This document shows, one piece after another, positions 33,882-42,728 of a stretch of DNA of 64,000 bases (position 1 is the first letter of the stretch; each line of letters starts with the position of its first letter). A program made the position numbers and the translations under genes. Source of the stretch: UMGS1649 sp045611765 (GTDB lineage Bacteria; Bacillota; Clostridia; TANB77; CAG-465); contig JAZKXT010000011.1 of NCBI GenBank assembly GCA_045611765.1, positions 1-64,000 of the forward strand, read 5' to 3'. Below the pieces are notes generated by a model. It saw nothing but the letters and a program-made list of their open reading frames with translations, was not told the DNA's origin and made no database searches.

Positions 33882-34742
33882 ATGTCAAAAGAAAAGAAAA
33901 TGCCAAAAGAATATACTATAACAGTTTCCTTGATGATATTTTTTACTATAGTTACTATAGTAGGAACAATTAGATTGTATTTAGTAACTCAAAATAGATT
34001 GGGAAAACTAAATCTTGAAACAATAGATACTCTTGAGGTGGATACGAGTATAGATTTAGAAAGTTATAACTTAAGAATTGCTCGTAGTATACAAGACAAA
34101 TATGACGTAGATATATACTATGGAGATATGCCAGAACTTAAAAGTGTTGATGCTATAGCGTTAACAGATGATATAGTTATATTTGAAATGTTAAAAGAGC
34201 TAAATAATATGATGTCAGAATATCCAGAAGACTTAATAAGAGAAATAGAAGCTAGAGGTTATGAGATTTCAATATATCTGGTAGACCATTTTAAGACAAA
34301 TATAGAGGCGTTAGCTAATAGAAATTCTATTGGACAAATGAAGATATATGTAAGTAACACTTTAAACGTTAAAAGGGCATTACATCATGAATATTATCAT
34401 ATATTAGATTATTATATAAAACTAGAAACAGATGAAAAAATGGCATATATGGACTGGGATAAATATAATCCAGCGGGATTTAGGTATACCGAGTCTATAG
34501 ATACAATTACATCAGAATATATATATAAAGGACAGAACGGAGCATATTTTGTGACTCCATATGCGAAGTATTCTGAAAAAGAAGATAGAGCTGAAACTTT
34601 TGCGGCAATGATGATAGAGGATAGAAGTGAAGTTTTCTTTAATACCAATGAACCAATCAGAGGAAAAATGAACATAATAGACAGCGTACTAAACGCAACA
34701 TTTAATTGTATAAGACAGCAAGATGTTCTAGCATGGCAATAA
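33882..34742 (+). CDS. Membrane-anchored putative zinc metallopeptidase
   Basis: 286 residues with an N-terminal transmembrane helix (about 12-32). The zinc motif HHEYYHILDYY (HExxH) lies near residue 170 and a later acidic third-ligand candidate occurs in EDRAETFAAMM, the layout of gluzincin-type peptidases that face the outside. AGGAGG is seven bases before the ATG. Its neighbour upstream is a membrane protein of unknown function. Specific family not recognised; proteolytic role is inferred from the motif. Confidence 0.75.
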   Translation: MSKEKKMPKEYTITVSLMIFFTIVTIVGTIRLYLVTQNRLGKLNLETIDTLEVDTSIDLESYNLRIARSIQDKYDVDIYYGDMPELKSVDAIALTDDIVIFEMLKELNNMMSEYPEDLIREIEARGYEISIYLVDHFKTNIEALANRNSIGQMKIYVSNTLNVKRALHHEYYHILDYYIKLETDEKMAYMDWDKYNPAGFRYTESIDTITSEYIYKGQNGAYFVTPYAKYSEKEDRAETFAAMMIEDRSEVFFNTNEPIRGKMNIIDSVLNATFNCIRQQDVLAWQ

Positions 34743-34758
34743 ATAAAGGAGTAAATAA

Positions 34759-36444
34759 GTGATAAATCTAAACAAATTGAAAAGTATAGATACCCCGGCA
34801 AGATACACAGGTGGAGAAGCAAGGCAAGTTATAAAAAACGCAAGCATTGTTTCTAAAAGAGTATGTGTATCTGTTCCTGCTATGTATGAAATAGGTATGT
34901 TCGATTTTGATTTAAAGGAAATTTATCACGTGCTGAATAACGAAAAGGATGTTTGGTGTGAAAGGACTTTTGCACCCATGCCGGATTTTGAAAAACTACT
35001 AAAAGATAACAACGAAAAGTTATATACATTAGAATCTAAAACTCCATTAAAAAATATGGATGCAATAGTTTTTGTTTTAGCAAATGAGCTTATGTACACA
35101 AACATGTTAAATATACTAAATTTAGGCGGAGTGCCAATACTTAAAGAAAGAAGAAATGAAGGTTTTCCGCTCGTAATTGCAACTGGGAGTGCCATACTTA
35201 ATCCAAAGCCATTAGAAGATTTTGTGGATGTATATATTATTGGAGAACCAGCACTTGTAATACAAGATATAATAGACAAAACAGATAAAAACAAAACAAA
35301 GCAACAGATGTTATATGATATGAAAAACATACCAGGTATATACATACCTAATATTACAACTGACGATGTGCATATGATTTGCAATTTGGATATAGACAGT
35401 AAAATCCCACCTAAAAACGTGCCTATTCCTTCTATTAAAACTATGATGGACAAGTCTATAGTAACTCTGTCTTCCGGATGTGAAAAAAACTGCATAACAT
35501 GTACACACAAGTATGTATATGGAATGCCGCGATATATGAGTGTAGATAAGGCTGTTTTAAATACAAGAAGAACAGTAAACTATACTGGAAATACTGAGGT
35601 TATGCTGATGTCTAATTGCCACGGAACATATCCAGGATTTCCGGAAATAATATATAGATTAAACGACTTAGACAGACCTAAACTAAAGAACATATCTTTT
35701 ATGGAAGTAAAGCTTAATAAAGATAATTTATGGATGTTAAAATATATGGAAGATAAAGAGGAGTATCCAAGTATTATAGTGGGAGCTCCAACAAAAGAAT
35801 TAAGAGATAAGCTAGGTATAGAAATAGAAGAAGAGGATATAATAGGGGTTGCAAAAGAAGTTTTTGAAGCTGGATTTAACAAAATAAGATTGAAATATAT
35901 AATAGGAGTACCTGGTGAAACATATGAGGATTTTGCTAAGATTTTAAATCATGCAAACAAAGTATGTAAAGTGTATAAAGAGGTATATAGTAAAGCTCCA
36001 AATAAATATATAGTGGAAATCAATTTATATAATTTTAAAGCTAAACCACATACGCCATCTTGTTGGTGTGCAGTAAACAGTGCTGAAAATTTAGAGATAA
36101 AATGTAGATACATTAAAGACAAAAATAAGAATGAAAATGTAATTATTACAGCCGAAGAAGGAAAGCAAACAGTAATAGAAACACTTCTTGCAAGAGGTGA
36201 TGAAAAGGTTGGGAAAACTATCTATGAAGCTTGGAAACAAGGTGCAAGGCATGATATGATGGAACCGCTATTTTCAGTAGATAGTTGGAATGTGGCTTTA
36301 AACAAAACTGGTATAGATATTAAAAATTATTTGGAAGAGTTGAACGAAAAGAAACTTTTGCCTTGGGATAATATAGTAGTAGGAACATCGAAAGAAGAAT
36401 TAAGAAGAATATATGTAAATAGAATAAAAGGTGATAGAAATTGA
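34759..36444 (+). CDS. B12-binding-type radical SAM protein (TIGR03960-like)
   Basis: 561 residues from GTG (AAAGGAG upstream). An N-terminal cobalamin-binding-like region (1-220; PMYEIG-like SVPAMYEIGMFDF and NLGGVPIL) precedes a radical SAM core with SSGCEKNCITCTHKY (CxxxCxxC). The overall layout matches the TIGR03960/YgiQ-like group, although the usual neighbouring DUF2344 gene is absent. The reaction is unknown. Overlaps smpB by four bases. Confidence 0.75.
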   Translation: MINLNKLKSIDTPARYTGGEARQVIKNASIVSKRVCVSVPAMYEIGMFDFDLKEIYHVLNNEKDVWCERTFAPMPDFEKLLKDNNEKLYTLESKTPLKNMDAIVFVLANELMYTNMLNILNLGGVPILKERRNEGFPLVIATGSAILNPKPLEDFVDVYIIGEPALVIQDIIDKTDKNKTKQQMLYDMKNIPGIYIPNITTDDVHMICNLDIDSKIPPKNVPIPSIKTMMDKSIVTLSSGCEKNCITCTHKYVYGMPRYMSVDKAVLNTRRTVNYTGNTEVMLMSNCHGTYPGFPEIIYRLNDLDRPKLKNISFMEVKLNKDNLWMLKYMEDKEEYPSIIVGAPTKELRDKLGIEIEEEDIIGVAKEVFEAGFNKIRLKYIIGVPGETYEDFAKILNHANKVCKVYKEVYSKAPNKYIVEINLYNFKAKPHTPSCWCAVNSAENLEIKCRYIKDKNKNENVIITAEEGKQTVIETLLARGDEKVGKTIYEAWKQGARHDMMEPLFSVDSWNVALNKTGIDIKNYLEELNEKKLLPWDNIVVGTSKEELRRIYVNRIKGDRN

Positions 36445-36881
36445 AAATAATTGCAACAAATAGAGAACTAAGTTATAAATATGAGATAATAGACACGTAT
36501 ATTTGCGGAATCGAACTAAAAGGAACCGAAGTTAAATCTATAAGAGAAGCTAAAGTTAATTTAAAAGACGGTTTTGCAATGGTAAAAGATGGTGAAATGA
36601 TATTAAAAAATGTATATATAGCACCTTACGATAAAGGGAATATAAACAACGTGGGTGAATTAAGGGATAGAAAACTACTTTTACACAAGGAAGAAATTAT
36701 AAAAATCCTTGGTAAAGTAAGTCAAGGCGGATACACTTTAGTACCGTATAAAATGGGATTCGAAAAACAATATGTGAAACTAGAACTTGCTCTTTGTAAA
36801 GGAAAGAAGCTTTATGACAAACGTGAAAGTATCAAAGAAAGAGAAGCTAAAAGAAGAGCAGAACAAGCGATGAAGGTATAG
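36441..36881 (+). CDS. smpB: SsrA-binding protein
   Basis: 146 residues from TTG. Diagnostic SmpB segments: NRELSYKYEIIDTYICGIEL, GTEVKSIREAKVNLKDGFA, IAPYDKGNINN and the basic C-terminal tail REAKRRAEQAMKV. It binds tmRNA for ribosome rescue. The ssrA RNA gene is not found in the window. Starts within the preceding gene and is followed one base later by another radical SAM gene. Confidence 0.96.
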   Translation: MKIIATNRELSYKYEIIDTYICGIELKGTEVKSIREAKVNLKDGFAMVKDGEMILKNVYIAPYDKGNINNVGELRDRKLLLHKEEIIKILGKVSQGGYTLVPYKMGFEKQYVKLELALCKGKKLYDKRESIKEREAKRRAEQAMKV

Positions 36882-36882
36882 T

Positions 36883-37761
36883 ATGAAAAGATTTAGAAAG
36901 ATATATGTTGAAATAACTAATATATGTAATATGAACTGTAGCTTTTGCCCAAAAACAACAAGGGCGAAGGCTACTATGTCTAAAGAACAATTTGAACATG
37001 TGGCAAAACAAATTTGTGAATATACAGATTATGTATATTTACATGTAAAAGGGGAGCCGTTGCTTCATCCGGAATTAAAAGAAATATTAGATATATGTAA
37101 TAAATATAATTTAAAAGTAAACATATCTACAAATGGAACATTGTTAAAAAATAAAAAAGAATTATTAAAGAACATTAGACAATTAAACATATCTTTACAT
37201 AGCTTTGAAAAAAGTAATAATGAAGAACTACAAAGTTATTTAGATGAGGTTTTGCAAAGTGCTGATGAGCTAGATGATAATGTTATAATTCGTTATAAAC
37301 TTTGGAACGATAAAACTCAAAATCATAATGATAAAATAATTGAAACGCTAAATCAAAGGTATAATGTAGATATACGAAACGCAGATCATGTCAAAGATAT
37401 TAAGTTAAAGGATAATGTGTTTGTTAGCATAAAAGAACCATTTGCCTGGCCGGACATGACAAGTGAAAAAATAGGAGATGGAACTTGTCACGGATTAAGA
37501 AAACAGTTGGCAATTCTTGTGGATGGGACAGTAGTACCGTGCTGTGTAGACAACAATGGAGATATAAACTTAGGTAACGTATTTGATACAAACCTTACTC
37601 AAATATTAGATTCAAATACAGCAAAGAAAATTAAATATGGATTTGAAAATAATAAATGCGTATATGAATTATGCAAGAAATGTGAGTATAGGTTTCGTGT
37701 AACGCGAGGACGGCGACGGTGTAACACAAACGTAACACAAATGCAACGCAAATGTTATTGA
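36883..37761 (+). CDS. Radical SAM/SPASM-type protein with odd C-terminal tail
   Basis: 292 residues. Core motif ICNMNCSFCPK (CxxxCxxC) near residue 15, HVKGEPLLHPEL, and a SPASM-like C-terminal part (VPCCVDNNGDINLGN, CVYELCKKCEYRF). This set is close to YydG/MoaA-type SPASM proteins of unknown substrate. After RFRVTRG the last 16 residues (RRRCNTNVTQMQRKCY) come from a repeat-like DNA stretch and may be a non-homologous extension. One base after smpB. Confidence 0.85.
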   Translation: MKRFRKIYVEITNICNMNCSFCPKTTRAKATMSKEQFEHVAKQICEYTDYVYLHVKGEPLLHPELKEILDICNKYNLKVNISTNGTLLKNKKELLKNIRQLNISLHSFEKSNNEELQSYLDEVLQSADELDDNVIIRYKLWNDKTQNHNDKIIETLNQRYNVDIRNADHVKDIKLKDNVFVSIKEPFAWPDMTSEKIGDGTCHGLRKQLAILVDGTVVPCCVDNNGDINLGNVFDTNLTQILDSNTAKKIKYGFENNKCVYELCKKCEYRFRVTRGRRRCNTNVTQMQRKCY

Positions 37762-37765
37762 TTGG

Positions 37766-37793
37766 TTGTAGCAAATATGATAAACTTTATAAT
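37766..37793 (+). promoter_or_regulatory. Promoter for lectin-fold protein 1
   Basis: TTGTAG, 16-base spacer, TATAAT (37788-37793), followed by a short stem CATAG/CTATG (37801-37815) just before the GGGAGG ribosome site. Confidence 0.6.
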
Positions 37794-37841
37794 AATAGTT
37801 CATAGTATAAGCTATGAGATTAAAATGTGGGAGGAATGAAA

Positions 37842-39275
37842 ATGCAAAAGAAAAAAGGTGTATCACTTATAGTACTAGTGATAACGATAATAGTTATGAT
37901 AATTTTAGCGTCAACTATAATGGTATCATTAAGTAACACTGGTATTTTGGATAAAGCTGAACAAGCAGTGGAAAAATCAAATTTACAAGAGATAAAAAAT
38001 ATGGTAGCTCTAAAATGGGCTGAATTATATGGAAAAGATGAAATTACTATTAAAAGTGAAATATTGAAAATGTTAACAGATGCTAAAATTGATGTTACAA
38101 AATATAAGTTAGATGTAACTTCAACGGGAGCAAGTATAACTCCTGGCGCTAGTTGGGTGGTGTCAATAGTAGATGGGGTGCCAATACCAAAAGGTTTTGC
38201 TATGTCTCCGCTTGAGACTGAAAGGAAAAAAGATAAGGGGTTCGTAATATATGAATTGGCACCAAATGAAAAAGCGATACCAAGTAATGAAACGTACAGA
38301 ACAACTATAAGCACAAGAAACCAATATGTATGGGTGCCAGTAGATGATTTTAGCAAATTTGTAAGACAAAATTTTGGTCAATCATATAAAATGTCTAATG
38401 TGTTAGGAACTGCTTATAATGATGTGGGACAAAATTATTGGGAAGTAGTATTAGATACAAAAACAAACATGCCATCGGCAACGCAAAATTCAAAATATGT
38501 AACAGCAAAAACATTAGCAGAAGTCCAAGAAATGTATGAGAGTGTAAAGACATACGGCGGCTTCTATATAGCAAGGTATGAAGCGGGGCTGGATGTTGGA
38601 AATCATAGAACAACAGATGATGGAAAAATAACAACACCTGTATATTCGGCACATGGTAAAGCACCATATAATTATGTTAGATGGGCGAAGAACATGAGTG
38701 ATGAGACAGGTGGAGCAGTAGAAATATCAAGAAGTATATATCCAAAAACGAATACTAATTACGGCGTGGTATCTACATTGACGTATGGAGTACAATGGGA
38801 TAGAACATTAGCCTGGTGGCTTGAAACAAAGCCTTATAATGCTACAGGCGACGTAATGATAACAACGGAAGCTAGTTTAAATGTTAGTAGAAACTACGGA
38901 AACTATTTAAGTAATAGAATAACTCAACTTGATTCGTTCGCACAATATTTATTATACAGCGGTGGGAAACTGGCAACAACATATGCTCCTGTAGGTCCAG
39001 AAAAGAGTTTAACGGAAGCGTGGTTATTAACAACGGGAGCAACAGCTGAAGCAGAGATAAACAATATTTATGATATGGCGGGTAATCTTCTGGAATGGAC
39101 AATGGAAGGCAACAATGCAGCAGCTGGTGGGATTAATTACCATGTTCTTCGTGGAGGACACTATAACAACAATGGTACAGCGGATCCGGTTACTTATCGT
39201 AGCAACAACTTTGGTAATGAGAATTATGGCGCGGCGCACTATGGATTCCGTCCTTCTCTTTACATTAAGAAGTAG
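37842..39275 (+). CDS. Pilin-leader, C-type-lectin/FGE-fold protein 1 (candidate DGR variable protein)
   Basis: 477 residues. The N-terminus is a type IV prepilin-like leader: short basic KKKG then VSLIVLVITIIVMIILA (the usual Glu5 is replaced by Val), followed by a helical stalk. The C-terminal 300 residues are an FGE-sulfatase/SUMF1-type C-type-lectin fold (GFYIARYEAG, QWDRTLAWW, NNIYDMAGNLLEWTMEG, LRGG, YGFRPSLYIKK). The last 129 bases differ in codon use from the body (cgt instead of aga, NNY codons, AAC runs) as in DGR variable regions. ATG after GGGAGG is chosen; two nearer starts abut that site. About 60 % like the protein at 45706. Confidence 0.85.
   Translation: MQKKKGVSLIVLVITIIVMIILASTIMVSLSNTGILDKAEQAVEKSNLQEIKNMVALKWAELYGKDEITIKSEILKMLTDAKIDVTKYKLDVTSTGASITPGASWVVSIVDGVPIPKGFAMSPLETERKKDKGFVIYELAPNEKAIPSNETYRTTISTRNQYVWVPVDDFSKFVRQNFGQSYKMSNVLGTAYNDVGQNYWEVVLDTKTNMPSATQNSKYVTAKTLAEVQEMYESVKTYGGFYIARYEAGLDVGNHRTTDDGKITTPVYSAHGKAPYNYVRWAKNMSDETGGAVEISRSIYPKTNTNYGVVSTLTYGVQWDRTLAWWLETKPYNATGDVMITTEASLNVSRNYGNYLSNRITQLDSFAQYLLYSGGKLATTYAPVGPEKSLTEAWLLTTGATAEAEINNIYDMAGNLLEWTMEGNNAAAGGINYHVLRGGHYNNNGTADPVTYRSNNFGNENYGAAHYGFRPSLYIKK
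39144..39272 (+). other. Candidate DGR variable region VR1
   Basis: 129 bases at the gene end, from VLRGG to LYIKK, matching VR2 in length and frame. Codons here are largely NNC/NNT with several AAC/AAT (Asn), while the gene body favours A-ending codons. No template repeat is seen in the window. Confidence 0.6.
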
Positions 39276-39365
39276 TGATGAAATTGGGATGGTGTATTGG
39301 CTTTGACGAATTGTTGCAAACTAAAGCACGAGTGAAATAAAAGAAAATAAAAAACAATATAGATT

Positions 39366-39395
39366 GAAAGGGGTGTATTTAACTCCTTTCTTTTT
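39366..39395 (+). terminator. Terminator after lectin-fold gene 1
   Basis: Eight-bp stem GAAAGGGG/CTCCTTTC (one G-T) followed by five T. The other 180 bases of the gap 39276-39570 hold the promoter below and no gene. Confidence 0.75.
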
Positions 39396-39476
39396 GTATA
39401 AAGAATAATAGTTTAATCTTTAAAACGTCATTATATGCAATATATTAGCTCAATATGTCGCTTTTGTTCGTCTCAT

Positions 39477-39505
39477 TTGACTTTTGCTATAAAATTTGTT
39501 ACAAT
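39477..39505 (+). promoter_or_regulatory. Promoter for flavoprotein gene
   Basis: TTGACT, 17-base spacer, TACAAT (39500-39505). Confidence 0.7.
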
Positions 39506-39570
39506 ATATGGGCAATAAAATTAAGTATGCGTTAGATTAGGCGCATGAACAACTAATGGAGGAAAGAAAG

Positions 39571-41010
39571 ATGAATAAGTATGATGTAATTGTAGTAGGA
39601 GCAGGTCCGTCGGGAATTTTTTTGTGCCATGAGCTTAAGAAATTAAACGACAAGGCTCGGATTTTGCTCATAGACCAAGGACGGCCTATTGAAAAACGGC
39701 TATGCCCTGTTGCCTCTGGTGGCAAATGTGTAAAATGCAAACCGTTTTGCCATATAACAAATGGTTTTTCGGGCGCAGGAGCATTCTCTGATGGCAAGCT
39801 TAGCTTGTTTAATGAGGATGATGAAGAAATCTATGTAGGTGGTTCAGTGCACAAGTATATAGGCGTGGAGGAAACAAAACGACTTATACAGTATGCTGAC
39901 AGCATCTATTTGGATTATGGAGCAGACCCTAAAGTGGAAGGCGTGGAATATCCCGAAGAAGTGCAGGCGTACAAAGAGAGAGCGAAACGGTTTGGTGTCG
40001 ACCTTATTTCTGTGCCCATAAGACATTTGGGAACTGAAAAGGCGCACGAGTTGTACAAGGCGATGCAAGAAAGTTTGGAAAGAATGGGCGTAGACCTCTG
40101 CATGTATACGCAGGTCACAGACCTTATCATAGAAGGCGGAGTTGTCAAAGGTGTTGAAACCGAAGACATGTCCTCTTTCGGCGGTTGTGACTATCCTGTA
40201 AGCTACTATGCCGATAACGTAGTTTTGGCTGTTGGCCGTAAGGGTGCTAACTGGTTGGCAGATATGTGTGATAAACATGGTATTCGTGACCGAGCTGGTA
40301 TTGTGGATATTGGTATTCGTTACGAGCTTCCCGACTTTGTTATGCGGGACATAAACAGAGCTATGTATGAGGCTAAATTTGTTGGCAGACTGAAGCCATA
40401 TGAGGACAGGGTAAGAACCTTCTGTCAAAATCCCAGCGGTTTTGTATCTTCTGAAGTGTATGACGATGGGTTGACGCTTGTTAACGGTCACTCGTATAAG
40501 GATAAGAAGAGTACAAATACTAACCTTGCAATTTTATGTTCTCATCACTTTACTCATCCGTTTGACCAGCCGCTCGTGTATGGACGTAACATTGCTAAGA
40601 ATTCCAATCTTTTAGGTAACGGCCAAGTTCTTGTACAAAGACTGGGAGATATCTTAAGCGGCCATCGTAGTCATGACTATTGGCTGGACAGAAACTCTGT
40701 TGAGCCTACGTTAAAAACGGCGGTGGCTGGTGATGTAACGCAAGCTTTGGGCTACAGAACTATGACAAATATTCTGGAGTTTATCAAGGCTTTGGATAAC
40801 GTCGTACCAGGCTTTGCGAGTTCGGACAATCTTCTATATTCACCTGAAATTAAGTTTTATTCCAATGAACTTGTCATCGATGAAAACTTTGAGACAAGTG
40901 TGGGAGGACTGTATTCTATCGGTGATGCTGGCGGTTTAACACGTGGACTTATGCAGGCTTCTGTATCTGGCATACATCTTGCAAGAGTACTTAAGCAAAA
41001 AATGGATTAA
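39571..41010 (+). CDS. FAD-dependent oxidoreductase (uncharacterised NAD(P)/FAD family)
   Basis: 479 residues. N-terminal dinucleotide motif DVIVVGAGPSGIFL; C-terminal FAD motif GLYSIGDAGGLTRGLMQASVSG. Cys-rich loop RLCPVASGGKCVKCKPFC near residue 50 is typical of the family of large FAD-dependent dehydrogenases found in many anaerobes, whose substrate is unknown. GGAGGAAAG precedes the chosen ATG. GC and codon use are clearly higher than the flanks. Single-gene unit with its own terminator. Confidence 0.85.
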   Translation: MNKYDVIVVGAGPSGIFLCHELKKLNDKARILLIDQGRPIEKRLCPVASGGKCVKCKPFCHITNGFSGAGAFSDGKLSLFNEDDEEIYVGGSVHKYIGVEETKRLIQYADSIYLDYGADPKVEGVEYPEEVQAYKERAKRFGVDLISVPIRHLGTEKAHELYKAMQESLERMGVDLCMYTQVTDLIIEGGVVKGVETEDMSSFGGCDYPVSYYADNVVLAVGRKGANWLADMCDKHGIRDRAGIVDIGIRYELPDFVMRDINRAMYEAKFVGRLKPYEDRVRTFCQNPSGFVSSEVYDDGLTLVNGHSYKDKKSTNTNLAILCSHHFTHPFDQPLVYGRNIAKNSNLLGNGQVLVQRLGDILSGHRSHDYWLDRNSVEPTLKTAVAGDVTQALGYRTMTNILEFIKALDNVVPGFASSDNLLYSPEIKFYSNELVIDENFETSVGGLYSIGDAGGLTRGLMQASVSGIHLARVLKQKMD

Positions 41011-41030
41011 TATAGCGTTGTAATACACTA

Positions 41031-41060
41031 AAAAAGGACCTTTTAATAAAGGTCCTTTTT
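41031..41060 (+). terminator. Terminator of flavoprotein gene
   Basis: Perfect 13-bp stem AAAAAGGACCTTT/AAAGGTCCTTTTT with a four-base loop. Confidence 0.9.
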
Positions 41061-41082
41061 GCTATGTTTGTGTCGATTTTAG

Positions 41083-41111
41083 TTGCAATAAACAGTGATG
41101 TGTAGTATAAT
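41083..41111 (+). promoter_or_regulatory. Promoter for teichoic-acid cluster
   Basis: TTGCAA, 17-base spacer, TATAAT (41106-41111), 57 bases before the first gene. Confidence 0.75.
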
Positions 41112-41168
41112 TATATATGTGATAAAAGAACAAAAAAAGGATATATAAACTCGAATGTAGGAGGAATA

Positions 41169-41954
41169 ATGGATAGATTTATAAAAGACATAAAGAAATA
41201 CTATAAATACATGTTATATGCTGCTAAAGCTGAACTTAAGTCAGAAGTGGCAGGATCACATCTTGGATGGCTTTGGTGGTTTTTAGAACCATTATGTTTT
41301 ATGTTAGTTTATGCGTTTATGGTAATAGCAGTATTTAATGCGAGCGAAAAATACATGTTGGCATTTGTCTTTATAGGAAATACAATATGGACGTTTTTCA
41401 ATAAGAGTGTTACATCGTCTGTAAAATTAATATCTAACAATAAAAACATTGTAACCAAAGTATATATACCCAAATTTATATTAGTACTTGTAAAAATGTT
41501 GGTAAACTTCTTTAAATTATTAGTATCTTTACTTATAGTTGCAGGTATTATGTTAGTATATCAAGTGCCACTTAGTGTGACTATGTTTCAAATGATACCA
41601 GTGTTAGTATTGTTATTTTTGCTTACATTTGGTCTTTGTGTAATATTCTCACATTTTGGAGTATTCGTAGAAGATTTAGCCAATGTAGTCAATATATTAC
41701 TTAAATTATTATTCTACCTTTCTGGTATATTCTATTCGGTATCAACAAGGGTTCCAGCACCATATGGTGGTATCTTGACAAGAATAAATCCAGTAGCATA
41801 TGCAATAGAACAATCTAGAGGCTCGTTGTTGTATTCTACAGGACTAGATTGGCTTACTCTTGGTGTGTGGTTTGTAATAGCAATAGTGCTATGCATAATT
41901 GGAATAAAGACGGTATATAAAAATGAAAATAACTATGTAAAGGTGATGAGTTAG
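41169..41954 (+). CDS. tagG: ABC-2 type polysaccharide/teichoic acid export permease
   Basis: 261 residues, six predicted transmembrane segments, ABC-2 family of the TagG/RfbA kind (SHLGWLWWFLEPLCFMLVYAF near the start and RINPVAYAIEQSRGSLLY). It pairs with the ATPase whose gene begins directly after its stop. GGAGG precedes the ATG. It exports wall teichoic acid or a similar glycerol-phosphate polymer, given the downstream CDP-glycerol genes. Confidence 0.88.
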   Translation: MDRFIKDIKKYYKYMLYAAKAELKSEVAGSHLGWLWWFLEPLCFMLVYAFMVIAVFNASEKYMLAFVFIGNTIWTFFNKSVTSSVKLISNNKNIVTKVYIPKFILVLVKMLVNFFKLLVSLLIVAGIMLVYQVPLSVTMFQMIPVLVLLFLLTFGLCVIFSHFGVFVEDLANVVNILLKLLFYLSGIFYSVSTRVPAPYGGILTRINPVAYAIEQSRGSLLYSTGLDWLTLGVWFVIAIVLCIIGIKTVYKNENNYVKVMS

Positions 41955-42707
41955 GTGAGTACAGTGGAAGATAAAAAATATGCAATTACAGTAAAGAACC
42001 TACATATAAAGTACAAGACAATACAAAAAATGTCTATACGAAAAACTTTATTTAAATTAAAGAAATCTAAAGCAGAATATTATGAAGCAGTAAGAGGGAT
42101 AAGCTTTAATGTGGAAAAAGGTAAAATAATAGGTATAATAGGTAAAAATGGTAGTGGTAAATCTACTACATTAAGAGCAATAGCAGGAATATTTTCAGCA
42201 GATAAAGGAACTATAGACTTGCATGGTAATACTATTTCGCTTTTATCTATTGGTGTAGGATTCCAACCAAAATTAACAGGATATGAAAATATATTCTTAT
42301 CTGGAATGTTACTAGGATTTACTGAGGAAGAAGTAAAACAAAAAGTAGATGATATAATAGAATTTTCTGAACTAGGTAAGTTTATACACAAACCAGTTAG
42401 AACATATTCAAGTGGTATGCACTCGAAACTTGCATTCTCAATAACAGCAATGCTTGAAACACAAATACTTTTAATAGATGAGGTATTTAGTGTTGGTGAT
42501 ATTAAATTTAAACAAAAAAGTTACGATAAGATGAAAGAGTTAATATCTGAAAAAGATAGAACAGTTGTCATAGTATCGCATTCTATGGCGGCGATGCAAG
42601 AGCTTTGTGATGAAATCATTTGGCTTAATGATGGTGTTATAATGGACCAAGGATTGCCTGAAGAAATAATACCAAAATATGAAGAATACATGCATAATTT
42701 AGACTAA
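41955..42707 (+). CDS. tagH: ABC transporter ATP-binding protein for teichoic acid export
   Basis: 250 residues. Walker A GIIGKNGSGKSTTLRAIAG, signature YSSGMHSKLAFS, Walker B ILLIDEVFSVGD, and the H-loop VIVSHSM are intact. The insert-free length and the SIGVGFQPKLTGYENIFL segment are typical of TagH/Wzt-type exporters; the C-terminal carbohydrate-binding extension seen in some is absent. GTG start immediately after the permease stop. Confidence 0.92.
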   Translation: MSTVEDKKYAITVKNLHIKYKTIQKMSIRKTLFKLKKSKAEYYEAVRGISFNVEKGKIIGIIGKNGSGKSTTLRAIAGIFSADKGTIDLHGNTISLLSIGVGFQPKLTGYENIFLSGMLLGFTEEEVKQKVDDIIEFSELGKFIHKPVRTYSSGMHSKLAFSITAMLETQILLIDEVFSVGDIKFKQKSYDKMKELISEKDRTVVIVSHSMAAMQELCDEIIWLNDGVIMDQGLPEEIIPKYEEYMHNLD

Positions 42708-42728
42708 TAAAATTACGGTGGAGGTTAT

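Noticed and set aside
36441..37761. tmRNA (ssrA) gene next to smpB
   Set aside because: smpB is followed after one base by a radical SAM gene and no tmRNA-like alanine acceptor or tag reading frame was seen nearby.
39276..39555. Possible DGR template repeat after lectin gene 1
   Set aside because: The gap contains no sequence resembling VR1 or VR2 and no AAC-rich copy; only a terminator and promoter are seen.
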